From positions 62,378,523 through 62,442,522 of the forward strand of contig CM057228.1 in the NCBI GenBank assembly GCA_029891385.1: DNA of 64,000 nt. Reading direction: 5' to 3'. Position numbers and translations under genes: made by a program. Source of the DNA: Erythroxylum novogranatense. Taxonomy: Eukaryota > Streptophyta > Magnoliopsida > Malpighiales > Erythroxylaceae. Below the pieces are notes generated by a model, which saw nothing but the letters and a program-made list of their open reading frames with translations, did no database searches and had not been told where the DNA came from. Below are positions 34,905 to 46,881 of this stretch, piece after piece; the first letter of the stretch is position 1, and each line of letters begins with the position of its first letter.

Positions 34905-36774
34905 TGTAGAAAAATCCCGGTGTGAACATCACATGCCCACGGTGCAGAAAAACAAAAATTTTTGTTCCGGGACCTTCCCGAAAGTCAGGATCCATGTCAC
35001 TATATAACAAAGTCAAACCAAAACGACCAAAGGAGACCGTCTCTAACGGTATCCACGCAGAGATCGGAGAACCTAACCGGGACAAACCCTTTGACCCGGG
35101 AATAGCTAGAATAAATTAAAGAGTGCTAGCTTTTACCTTTGTCCTTGGAGAGCTTGAAACCAACGATGAAGAGGAGATGAAACCTTGGAGAAGAGCTTGA
35201 AGGATGAAGATGATGAGATGAAAGGAAACTTGAAAAACACTTTTTCAATTAGCCTTCTTCCAAAAGCAACGACCATCATCATCTTTCTTCATCTTCATTT
35301 TGTCTTTAAATAGGTTTCTCCTTCTCCATATGGCCACATGTCACACACACGAAGACCATCTTCATATTTGTCTTTTAGTCATTTAATGAAACTAATGACA
35401 AAGCATGAAAAGGAACCTTCTCTTCCCTTTCCACGTAAAACACACACACACACACACACACAGAGATATATATATATATATATATTAATTCTTTAATTAA
35501 TTAATATGATATATATATGTATATTAATGCTGAGGTGGTCCAGTCACACTAGGGTCGGTCCTACCGGGTCCCGGTTTGAAAAAACCACCGGAAACCTTTT
35601 TCAGCAATATCGATGTCGCGATCTCATCGGGACATATCTCGATCTCATCGGGATCCATTTAATCCGTTTGCTCTCCATATATTGGAACTCTGTCCAAAAC
35701 TATTTTACAAATTCTTCGAGTCACTCTTATGCGTGTGACCCATTAGGTTCCCGGTTATGTTGGCCACTTAGATCAACACTTAATCCAAGCAAGTCATGAG
35801 CGGTATCTAGCAACACATCATGACCCCCAATTGACCGGAAAGTAATTGGTTTGACGAATGAACCTATATTCATCATGGACCATATCACGAACCTTTCTAT
35901 AGACAATTACCGTGCAATTCGTCCTTTCACCATGCTATACCCCACTTGGTTATGAGTATGGGCAATGTGTCAACTCTTACTAGACTGACTACGTCAAATC
36001 TAGTCCAAGTGATTTCAGTTCTTGTCCTGGGACTCATTACTTAATATGTCAATGAAGACACTCTTCATGACATATGTACTTTGATCAGAGATTTCCAAGT
36101 AATGACCCTGACAAGAGGCCATGTGTATCATCTTCTGCTATCACAGAAGTGGTGAATCCTCTATTGGCTACTCAATTACCTTTGAATACCTCAAACGCAC
36201 TCCAAGCACCACCTACGAGCGACTCTCAGAAGGCAACAAGGAATGGAGTCAAAGCACGTAATCAAGATTCAAGATATCCTTGAGTACCTCAATTCTAAGG
36301 ATACTTGCACCATTTCTATGATGAGATTATCACTGACATTAGAATAGGACATCCATGTGATGATCTCATAGCAGGTCATCCAATGTACTTACTACCTCTA
36401 GTAAGCATTCACATCTCAACCCTAAATATCTCATATTTACAATTTCGAGATCCACTTCGATCAAATCAAGGAGCTTGAGATGTGTTAGTCTTTCCGGATT
36501 ACCGATGTCCAGCCAAGAATCCTATGACTAGGATAATTTAGATATCGACATAATTGTACATGATAGGAATCTCATGAGTCGATCACATCATAATTTCCTT
36601 CATGCTATGTCATATATCAAGGACTTCATTAATTTTCTTATAGATCAATATCCATTCATAAATAATGAACATCAAATTAATGAAATATGCCTTTCTTTAT
36701 TTATTCATAAAGTCTGTACACAACTTTGTACAAAACGCGCTAAAGGCGATTGCCTTTAGGGCACTACTCTAACA
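34905..36774 (-). repeat. 3' LTR of the Angela/Tork-type element
   Basis: It contains (AC)n at 35440-35462 and (AT)n at 35466-35485, both longer or shorter in the partner LTR. Near-identity to 42763-44622 holds in its first 1 kb; single-base indels cluster in the last 700 bases. Confidence 0.93.
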
Positions 36775-36789
36775 ATCTCCCACTTGACC

Positions 36790-39700
36790 TAAAGCCAATC
36801 GCCTTGATATCTAATACCATAGGCGAGTACATTAGAATCAAAACTCATCTGTGACAATGGCTTTGTCAACGGATCAACAATATTCTGCTCTGTGGGAATT
36901 CTCTCTATCTGCACATCACCTCGACCAATGATCTCCTCGATCGGTGATATCTACGGAGTACGTGTTTGGATCGTTGATGAGACCTTGGTTCCTTCGCACA
37001 AGAATAGCCCCATTGTTGTCACAATACAATCAGATGGGCCCATCACATTAGGAACCACACCAAGTTCAAGAATGAACTTTCGATCCAAAGCGCTTTCTTC
37101 ACGCTTCAAGCGGCAATGTACTCGCCTCGATCGTTGAATCGCGATCGCCTCTTGTTTGAACTCTTCCAACCGATCGCCCATTGCTCAGTTCGATGTGAAT
37201 ATGTAACCTGATTGGGATTTGGAATCATCCTTATCGATTGAAAATCGCATCAGATACCCGCCACCTAGAGATTTCCATCTCCATATATCAAGAAAACATC
37301 CTTAGTCCTTCGTAAGTATTGAGGATATTCTCGATACCACCCAAAGGACCCTCACCAGATCCGACTGTATCTCTCAGAACACTTAAAGCATATGATACAT
37401 CGGGTCTCGTACATAGCATAGCGTACATGATAGATCCTACCGCAGATACATACGGGATCATATTCATGGGCATCCTCTCATCTTGTGTCTTAGGACACAT
37501 AGATTTCGAGAGTGTTATCCCATGAGTCACGGGAAGGTAACCTCTCTTGGATTGCTCCATGCTAAACCTCTTTAGCATCTTGTCTATGTACGTTGATTGT
37601 GAAAGACCAAGCAATCTTTTTGATCTATCTCTATAGATTCTTATCCCAAGGATATAAGTTGCTTCACTAAGGTCTTTCATGGCAAATTGTTTGGACAACC
37701 AAATCTTGACTGATTGTAGCATAGAGACATCGTTTCCTAGTAATAATATGTCATCTACATAGCACAAGGAATATGATTGCAGTCCCATTAACCTTCTTAT
37801 ACACACAGTATTCATCCGGATTTTGTGAGAAACCAAACTCTTTGATTACCTCATCAAAACAGATATTCCAACTCCTGGATGCTTGTTTCAATCCATAGAT
37901 GGATTTCTGAAGCTTGCATACCTTTTCTCCATCATAGGAGATGAAGCCCTCAGGTTGTGTCATATACACATCCTCAGTTAGATTTCCATTTAGGAAAGCT
38001 GTCTTCACATCCATTTGCCACATCTCATAATCATAATGAGTGGCAATGGCTAGGAGTATCCTGATGGATTTAAGCATTGCTACCGGACTGAAGGTCTCGT
38101 TGTAGTCAACTCCTTGTCTTTGAAGAAAACCTTTAGCCACAAGCCTTGCTTTGTAGGTAATCACATTACCATCCATGTCGGTTTTTTTTTTGAAAACCTA
38201 TTTACACCCTATGGGTTTTATTCCTTCGGGTGCCTCAACCAAAGTCCATACTTGGTTTTCATACATGGAATCCATTTCAGCTTGCATGGCTTGAAGCCAT
38301 TTCTCAGACTCTGAACTCTTCAGAACCTCTTCATAGGTGGTAGGCTCATCATCTTCTATGAGCAATACGTCATTCTGTTCACTCATGAGAAATCCATATC
38401 TCTCGGGAACAGAGCGTATCCTACGTGACCTACGAATTTCGTGTGTTGTAGAAGGTTGAACTATTACTTCATCTGTATGAGTCACAGTTTCAGGTTCAGG
38501 CAGTTGATCTGCGTCTGTTCGAGCATCTTGAACTTCTTCAAGTTCTATCTTGCTCCCACTGTCTTCTTGTAAAAGAAACTCTTTCTCTAAAAAAACAGCA
38601 TGCTTTGAAACAAACACCTTTTGTTCCTCAGCAAGGTAGAATTGATATCCCATTGTTTCTTTAGGATATCCTACGAACAAACACTTTTCAGACTTTGCAT
38701 CAAGTTTATCTGACTGTGTCCGCTTCACATAAGTAGGACAACCTCAAACTTTCAAATGAGTAAGATAGGGTCTTTTGTTAGTCCACATCTCATATGGAGT
38801 AACATCAACTGTCTTTGATGGAACTCTGTTTAGCAAGTAAACAAATTGTCTCGATTGCATACCCCCAAAAGGATTTTGGTAACTTTGCAAAGCCCATCAT
38901 TGATCGTACCATGTCTAACAAGGTTCGATTTCTCCTTTCAGCCACACCATTATGCTGTGGTGTGTAAGGAGGAGTCCATTGAGATAAAATCTCATTATCT
39001 CTGAGATAATCCAAAAACTGTTGGTCTAAGTATTCCCCACCACGATCTGATCGTAATGTCTTGATACTTTTCCCAAGTTAGTTTTCTACTTCATTTCTGA
39101 ATTGTTTGAACTTTTCAAATGCTTCAGATTTGTATCTCATCAGATACAGGTACCCATATCGAGAATAATCATCGATAAAGGTAATGAAGTAAAGACAACC
39201 ACTTCTAGCATGGATGGACATCGGACCACATACATCTGAATGTATTAGGTCTAATACTCTAGTAGCTCGTTCACCCTTTCCCTTATAGGGTAACTTAGTC
39301 ATCTTGCCTAATAAACAAGATTCACATGTGTCATATGATTCATAATCAAATGACCCTAAACTTCCACTCTTATGGAGCTTAGCTATGCGTCTCTCATTTA
39401 TATGGCCAAGGCGACAATGCCATAAGTAAGTTGATTTTAAATTATCTCGTTTATGTCTTTTCGTGTCATTGACATTCATAATTGGATGTGACATATCTAA
39501 TATGTAAATTCCATTGCATAATGTACCAGTACCATAAAGCATTCCATTCAAACTAATAGAACAACCATTGTTACTAAAAGTCAAATGGAAACCAGCTCTA
39601 TTTAAACAAGAAACAGACAATATGTTCTTTGTTAATACAGTACAAAATAACATTCATCTAATTTAATTACAAGCCCGGTGGGGAGTGACAAAAGTAAGTG

Positions 39701-40701
39701 CCTATGGCTAATGCAAGAACTCTTGCTCCATTTTCCACACGCAGTCTAGTTCTCCTTTATGAGTCATCTCATCGTCCCTCGAGGCCTCGATATCATTGCA
39801 TATGTGTGAGCCACAACCGTATCTAATACCCATATATTATGGTCAGAAATAGTATTAATCTCAATGACAAACATACCTGAAGAAGCTGAGGCATCTGATG
39901 CCTTCTTCTGCTTCAATTCTTCCAGATAGACTTTACAGTTACTCTTCCAGTGGCTAATCTTGCCACAATGGAAGCAAGTTCTTTAGTGCGCGCTTTGGTT
40001 TTCTTCTTGGCTGCACTTCCTTTCGGTTTCTTAGACCTTTTCTTCTTCAGTTTCTTTTTCTTGGAACCAGAAGAGGAGTCCACCACAAGCACTGCCTTAC
40101 TATCCTTCTTGATAGATTGCTCTGCTGTCTTGAGCAGATTGATCAACTCAGGGATTGTTGTGGATATTTAGTTCATCCGATAGTTTAACACAAATTGTGA
40201 ATAACTATCAGACAATCCAACTAGAATTAAGTCAACACTTAATTCATAATCCATGACAAAACCTAAGACAGCCAACCTCTCAATATACCCATTCATCTTC
40301 AGTGCATATTGCACTGCAGATGAACCTGGAGTCATCTTAGTAGTAAAGAGTAGCCTCGAGATCTCGAACCTTTCAGACCGAGCTTGCTCATCAAACAGCT
40401 CCCTAAGATGAAACATTATGGTATTAGCATCCATAGACTTATGCTGCTTCTGCAGCTCTGGTGACATCGAGGCAAGCATAATACAGGTAGCCATGTCACT
40501 GTCTTTGAGATGCTTTCGATATACTTTCTGATCCTCATCAGAAGCATCAGCAGCAGGTGGATCAGGAATTGGAACATCTAGGACATATCCCAGTTCCTAG
40601 GATCTGAGAACAATTCTCAAATTTTTCAGCCAATCGAGAAAATTTAGTCCAGTTAATTTGTTTGAGTCCATTAGTGAGCGCAAGTTCACACTGGAAGTCA
40701 T
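36790..40701 (-). pseudogene. Gag-pol polyprotein of the Angela/Tork-type element, frame-disrupted
   Basis: On the minus strand gag starts at 40701 (MTSSVNLRSLMDSNKLTGLN) and includes a UBN2-type region (40494-40168). A CCHC knuckle CFHCGKISHWKSNC lies at about 39930-39970. The protease region (WVLDTGCGSHICND) is near 39815. GAG-pre-integrase (LWHCRLGHINERR) follows, and then the integrase core with HSDVCGP and FIDDYSRYGYLYL. TPQHNGVAERRNRTL is near 38950. In the RT, MDVKTAFLNG is at about 38010 and CYVDDILLLGN at about 37755. RNase H (37280-36800) is very damaged, although FILELGVVPNVMGPSDCIVTT is readable. At least seven frame breaks mean no functional product as sequenced. Confidence 0.9.
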
Positions 40702-40863
40702 CTTCAATAACCTATAGGGAAAGAGAGAAAGAATGTTAGAATAGAATTACATGCATGATCATAAGGACTTGCATGACATGCATATAGCTCCCACTAGTTT
40801 CAAAGAATCCATAACCCTCAGTACGAATCCAAGAAACATTATGACAAAATATCCTAGTGGGTC

Positions 40864-41043
40864 GATATCCGACATTACTAAAATGACCTTGGGTTTACCC
40901 AACAAGCCACCTTAGGTCAATCAGTAGGTATCGGTCATATCAATTGCATCATAGATATCCGACATTACTAAAATGACCTTGGGTTTACCCAACAAGCCAC
41001 CTTAGATCAATCGGCAGGTATCGGTTATACCACTTGCATCATA
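40864..41043 (-). repeat. 90 bp tandem duplication in the copia leader
   Basis: 'gatatccgacattactaaaa' begins at 40864 and again at 40954. Both copies continue 'tgaccttgggtttacccaac'. It lies upstream of gag in the untranslated leader. A related single motif ('ttgggtttacccaacaa') recurs at about 41262. Confidence 0.9.
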
Positions 41044-41483
41044 GATGCAACTATCGACTAGTGCTATCAACTCGTGATGTATGCACACACATTGGGTTAT
41101 CAACTCTTGATGCGCGTACATCTGATGTACACTACCCAATTTCGCCTCTGTCCACGTTGACCTTGAGTTTACTCAACAAATCAACGCTTCTAGTGAAAAC
41201 CGACCCATTAATCCGAAAATCTTATTTCCATGATTCGAACATATCCGTATAGAGTGAGCTTGGGTTTACCCAACAACCCAACTCTATAAGAACTCTGGTT
41301 CTTCCCATATTAATGGAAGGCGTTAGTTTTCATATTAAGTGTGAGGGTTTTCAGGTCTCATCTTCTTCTTCTCCAAGCTATAGGATTATAGTCACCATGA
41401 CTATATGGAATGATTTAGGGCAATTCATCAATCACATTGAATCTATACCTAAAATCATCCGTCATCCCTTCTTTTGCATGTTG

Positions 41484-41650
41484 TAGTCGACTGGTGCATG
41501 TGCTAGTCGACTGGTGCATGTGCCAGTCGACTGGAACATGTGCTAGTCGACTACTATAGATTTCTGTGCACGAACCAGTCGACTGGTGTATGTGCCAGTC
41601 GACTGAGTCGACTGGTACATGTGCTAGTCGACTGGAACATGTACTGGCAT
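41484..41650 (-). repeat. Palindromic minisatellite: eight AGTCGACT boxes, about 20 bp spacing
   Basis: Eight copies of the palindrome AGTCGACT, mostly joined by 'ggtgcatgtgc(t/c)' or 'ggaacatgtgct', fill the region. Many boxes extend to CCAGTCGACTGG or TAGTCGACTA. It lies in the leader between the primer-binding site and gag. The perfect palindromes could form hairpins in the genomic RNA. Confidence 0.9.
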
Positions 41651-42749
41651 GCTCTCTAATCGGCTAATTTCTCAATTCATGTAGTTCAAATTCACAATAC
41701 CAAGTGTAATATCCTTTACTATGATGTACCAATGAAACACTTTCATTGTACCATGCTTACCATATATAGATATACTATACATGAAACTTGAAATCGATGA
41801 ATATACTCTTATTCATATAGATTTCCAAATAATTTGAGAATATCAAACTATCACCCTAAGTATCTCTAGCTAGTCTACATTTTATCAAGATTACTTCGGC
41901 ACTGGTCACAAAATTGTGACGGCCAAAACAATCAAGATAAGGGAATATACTAACGAGACGCTAATGAGACACATTTGACATCCGAAAATTGTTTGGAAAT
42001 CTAATTTCAAGAAAATCATTTTGGAAAGCATACAACTTCAATGTAACATAATATTAATCACATTAAAAATAATCCAAGGCATTGGAACTAAAAACTACAC
42101 AATTAATAATTCCAAACAAAACAGCTCCAGCAACTTTCTCAAAACTGCGAAGCTCTGTGTTTTGCTTGAAAAAATCATTGAAACAATTTCAATAAATTCT
42201 GAGAAAATTAAAGAGGTTACAACATGTTCACAAAATACTCCATGAATTTGTGCAGGATTTATTTCCAACAAAAACTCATCCAACCTCAGCAACAAATCCA
42301 ATGTATAATCTGTGTTTCTCAACACAGTTATTCCCAGCAGCATACAACAAATTCTCAAATAAATAGTAAATCACCTCGAAAACATTTTTCCATCCCCATA
42401 GAAATTCATAAACATCTTAGAGACATGTCGGTGAAAGAAAATCCGAAAAAACATTTTTATACAATTTATTCTCGAATTTACAAGCATGCCTGTTCAGTGA
42501 ATGTGCACAAACACAGCAACCAGAACATTAGGGAATAAATTAGCAAAACCATATCAAATCACATTGATAAATTCCAAGCTTCCACAGGCATATGCAACAA
42601 CATCTTTTGAACATATCTGGGCAAGAAAATTTCGAAAAACAATATCTCTATACTGATTTCGAATTTGACATTTACAGCATGCATCATCGTCACAAGCAAT
42701 AGGCAACTCCGACCTAGTCATGATTTCTTCGTTATATAAGACACAAGTG
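41651..42749 (-). other. Leader of the Angela/Tork-type element
   Basis: This is the untranslated 5' leader between the minisatellite and the primer-binding site. No conserved protein is readable; open frames at 42021 and 42224 are AT-rich chance frames. Confidence 0.6.
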
Positions 42750-42762
42750 GCTCTGATACCAC

Positions 42763-43297
42763 TGTAGGAAAATTCCGGTGTGAGAATCACATGCCCACGG
42801 TGCCGAAAAATAAAATTTTTTGTTCCGGGACCTTCCCGAAAGCCAGGATCCATGTCACTATATAACAAAGTCAAACCAAAACGACCAAAGGAGACCGTCT
42901 CTAACGGTATCCACGCAGAGATCGGAGAACCTAACCGAGACAAACCCTTTGGCCCGGGAATAGCTAGAACAAATTAAAGAGTGCTAGCTCTTACCTTTTT
43001 CCTTGGAGAGCTTGAAACCAACGATGAAGAGGAGATGAAACCTTGGAGAAGAGCTTGAAGGATGAAGATGATGAGATGAAAGGAAACTTGAAAAACACTT
43101 TTTCAATTAGCCTTCTTCCAAAAACAACGACCATCATCATCTTTCTTCATCTTCATTTTGTCTTTAAATAGGTTTCTCCTTCTCCATATGGCCACATGTC
43201 ACACACACGAAGACCATCTTCATATTTGTCTTTTAGTCATTTAATGAAACTAATGACAAAGCATGAAAAGGAACCTTCTCTTCCCTTTCCACGTAAA

Positions 43298-43331
<34 letters not shown>

Positions 43332-44622
43332 TAATTCTTTAATTAATTAATGTGATATATATATGTATATTAATGCTAAGGTGGTCCAGTCACACTGGGG
43401 TCGGTTCTACCGGATTCCGGTATGAAAAAACCACCGGAAACCTTTTTCAGCAATATCGATGTCGCGATCTCATCGGAACATATCTCGATCTCATCGGGAT
43501 CCATTTAATCCGTTTGCTCTCCATATATTGGAACTCTGTCCAAAACTATTTTACAAATTCTCCGAGTCACTCTTATGCGTGTGACCCATTAGGTTCCCGG
43601 TTATGTTGGCCACTTAGATCAACACTTAATCCAAGCAAGTCATGAGCGGTATCTAGCAACACATCATGACCCCCAATTGACCGAAAATTAATTGGTTTGA
43701 CGAATGAACCTATATTCATCATGGACCATATCACGAACCTTTCCATAGACAATTACCGTGCAATTCGTCCTTTCACCATGCTATACCCCACTTGGTTATG
43801 AGTATGGGCAAGTGTCAACTCTTACTAGATCGACTACGCCAAATCTAGTCCAAGTGATTTCAGTTCTTGTCACGGGACTCATTACTTAATATGTCAATGA
43901 AGACACTCTTCATGACATATGTACTCGATCGAGATTTCCAAGTAATGACCCCGACAAGAGGCCATGGTATCATCTTCGCTATCACGAAGTGGTGAATCCT
44001 CTATTGGCTACTCAATTACCTTGAATACCTCAAACTGCACTCCAAGCACCACCCTACGGCGACCTTTGTAAGGCAACAAGGAATGGAGTCAAAGCACGTA
44101 ATCAAGATATCAAGATATCCTCGAGTACCTCACGCCTAAGGATACTTGCACCATTGCTATGATGAGATTATCACTGACATTAGAATAGGACATCCATGTG
44201 ATGATCTCATAGCAGGTCATCCAATGTACTTACTACCTCTAGTAAGCATTCACATCTCAACCCTAAATATCTCATATTTACAGTTTCTGAGATCCACTTC
44301 TTGATCAAATCAAGGAGCTTGAGATGTGCTAGTCTTTCCGGATTACCGATGTCCAGTTTTAGTAATCCTACGACTAGGGATAATTTAGATACTGACATAA
44401 TTGCACATGATAGGAATCTCAGTAGTATGATCACATCATAATTTCCTTCATGCTATGTCATATATCAAGGACTTCATTAATTTGCTTAAATATCAATATC
44501 CATTCATAAATAATGAGCATCAAATTAATGAAATATGCCTTTCTTTATTTATTCATAAAGTCTGTACATAACTTTGTACAAAACGCGCTAAAGGCGATTG
44601 CCTTTAGGGCACTACTCTAACA
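42763..44622 (-). repeat. 5' LTR of the Angela/Tork-type element
   Basis: It starts TGTAGGAAAATTCCGG and ends ..CTCTAACA, with (AC)n at 43299-43322. A perfect 12-base primer-binding site lies one base to its left on the plus map (42750-42761). Confidence 0.93.
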
Positions 44623-44627
44623 ATACG

Positions 44628-46622
44628 CACTACTGTCTACACAAGGGATTCAGTAAACGTCCCTTTAGTAAGCTTTTCCCCCACTGGACAGTGTTCATTC
44701 TTCTTTGTAAAACTGCTACTAGCTCTTGTAACCGTCGTCGACTTCTTTGAAGTGCATGCTTCATTTATTCTTTGCACTTCTTCTTCAATCTAATATGCGG
44801 ACAGATCATTAATTACCCCTTCTGGGTATAACTTCATCTTCCCCTTATTAACATCCATGGGTTTTCGTGGTTGAAGGTTTGGTACAACCTTTATAACCGT
44901 GTCCTCTATAATTGGATAAATAGTGTGCAGATGACTGGTCATCTTTGAAGGGTATGGTTTGGTAGCATCATATCTCAAGGCTTCATAAAAATTCCTTTCA
45001 TCTTCATTCAATAGATGCCACGTCTCACTATTTATAGGAATAGGTTGTAAGTATGCCTTCACTACCCTCCTCGGTGTATCCCTGATGATTATTGAAGTAC
45101 TCCTTTTAGTCACAAGCTCAACTACTTTAATCAATCTGATCTCCAAATCTTCTCTCCTAAAAAATTCAGAGTAGTTGTATGGAACCAGACTGAGTTCTGT
45201 TGATTCTTCCTGTGGAACATCAGTGAGAATAGTCTGTACCAGACCAACTTCCACTGGCTCCTCATGTTGAACCTATACCAAGCTGAGTTCTGCTGTTATC
45301 TCCTGTTGAACAATGATAGGAGTAGTCTGAACCAGGCTAAGCTCCACTGGCTCCTCCTGTTGAACAGCAATGGGAGTATCCTTCTTCTGACTAACTTCCT
45401 TAGCAGTAGGCACACTCTTCTTCTGACTAATTACCTTAGTCTTTTTCACTGCCTCAGTTAGTCTTGGAGTTTTCTGAGGTCGGGGTCTCTGTTTCTCAGA
45501 CTCCAATGTTCTTTTCCTCTCAGTCTCCTTGGCCTGATTGGTTGATTCTTCACTTAAAATCGAGACTAGAGATCTCTTAGCCTTCGGTGCGCGAGTCACA
45601 GAGACTTCTGCCTGACTTCGTTCTCTGGACCTCTTTTCTTCCTGTTGTCTCAAGGTTCGAATCCTGGGTGATCTCTTCGCCTTCTTAGGAATATCACTCA
45701 GAAGCTTCTCCCCTTTTCTCTTCAAAGCACTTTCGTCTGTCATCCGAACTTGGATACTTTCTTTTTGAGAAATCATTTTTTCCTTCAAAAATTCTTCAGA
45801 TGATTTTCTTCTTTCAATAATGGGCATATTTGTACTAACCTGAGATTTAGAACTCTTTGTGGGAGACTTCTTCTATATCCGCTCCCCCTCAGTTCTAGCT
45901 TTGTTCTCAGAATCTACCTTTGTTCTGTCGAGGTTCTTCAAGCCCATTTTTCTTATAGTACCTGAGTCGATAACACTCCTAACAGGTACCATTCGTCTGA
46001 TTCTCCAGTGAAGACGAACTCTAGACTCCCTGAAAATCCTTGTTAATAACATTCCGTACGGGTAGCTATTTGTATCCTTCATTCCTTTAACCATATACTG
46101 AAAGATCAGAAATGGTAGGTCAATTGGTTTGCGATTCAGTAGGTAAAATAGGCACTGTTCATCCATAGTAGTCACCAAATGCCTTGAAACCATTCTTGGT
46201 AAGACACAGTTAAACAGAATCGCATGTAAGACCCTAGCCTTCGGCACCAGACTCGAGGTCTTCCTCTCTGTTGGGTCATTTTCTCCATACAATCGTCTAT
46301 TCACTTCGTCTTTCTTTAAACTAACCTTTTTCATCCATCTGGCTTTGCTCGATAGCTTCTCTCCAACAGATGGACATCCAGTCACCTTCTCGATCAACTC
46401 CATTGTTACAATAATAGACATTCCGTCTACTGTAGAAACAATAGCTTTTTCTACCATCTGCACATTCTTCCAAAAATCATATACTTCATTTTGGTACACA
46501 TACTCCAGCACCTGAAAGAACTTCCTCCAACTGGATTCTACGATCTTTGGTTCGATATCCATATCATCTTTCCTTAGAGATTTAAAATCCACATGTCTTC
46601 CGTAAATCATCGCTTGCTCCAT
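44628..46622 (-). pseudogene. Extra ORF in the env position of the SIRE-type element
   Basis: The minus-strand ORF follows pol. A 249-codon open stretch (46622-45873) contains WRKFFQVLEYVYQNEVYDFW and RVLHAILFNCVLPRMVSRHL, matching the plant transposon-protein domain found in SIRE and Athila-like extra ORFs. A K/R/E-rich basic stretch (45827-45273) with repeated 'QKK', 'VQQEE(P)VELSLVQT'-type motifs follows, then 45254-44790. In SIRE elements this ORF is called env-like because of its position. I see no signal peptide or convincing membrane anchor here, so the envelope label is not supported by sequence. Two or more stops and the nested insertion at 44623 break it. Confidence 0.75.
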
Positions 46623-46881
46623 TGATTCTGAATAGAAACTGACTCCGATAATCTGTTCTTCAAAGGTAAGGTGATTTCAGAGGTTTGAGAGGGCTGAAAG
46701 TTTGTGGGTTAAGAGTATTCGAAGGGTTTATGATTTTAGACTACTCGAAAGGTCTTATCAGGCGTGTTCTAGAACCGGTGAGGTTCTCAAGGTTATGAGA
46801 CTTTCCCTCCAAAATTTCCTTGTGAGAGAAGTTACCAGCTGTAACTCACTGTTTCTGACGCCGTTAACTTTGATGACCTTT

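Larger units (their letters stand above)
34905..44622 (-). mobile_element. Angela/Tork-type Ty1/copia retrotransposon (9.7 kb), nested in the SIRE element
   Basis: LTRs at 34905-36774 and 42763-44622 (1870 and 1860 bp) begin TGTAG and end CTCTAACA. They are flanked by a perfect target duplication ATACG (34900-34904, 44623-44627). On the minus strand a perfect primer-binding site TGGTATCAGAGC (42750-42761) follows the 5' LTR. Then come a 2 kb leader, gag-pol (40701 down to about 36790) and a polypurine tract (GTCAAGTGGGAGAT, 36775-36788). LTR size and gag layout resemble the BARE/Angela group. Pol has many frameshifts; some may be sequencing artefacts (see findings). Confidence 0.92.

Noticed and set aside
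41484..41650. CRISPR-like regular repeat
   Set aside because: The repeats are 8-base palindromes with spacers that are themselves repeated, in a plant retrotransposon leader; there is no unique-spacer array and no cas gene.
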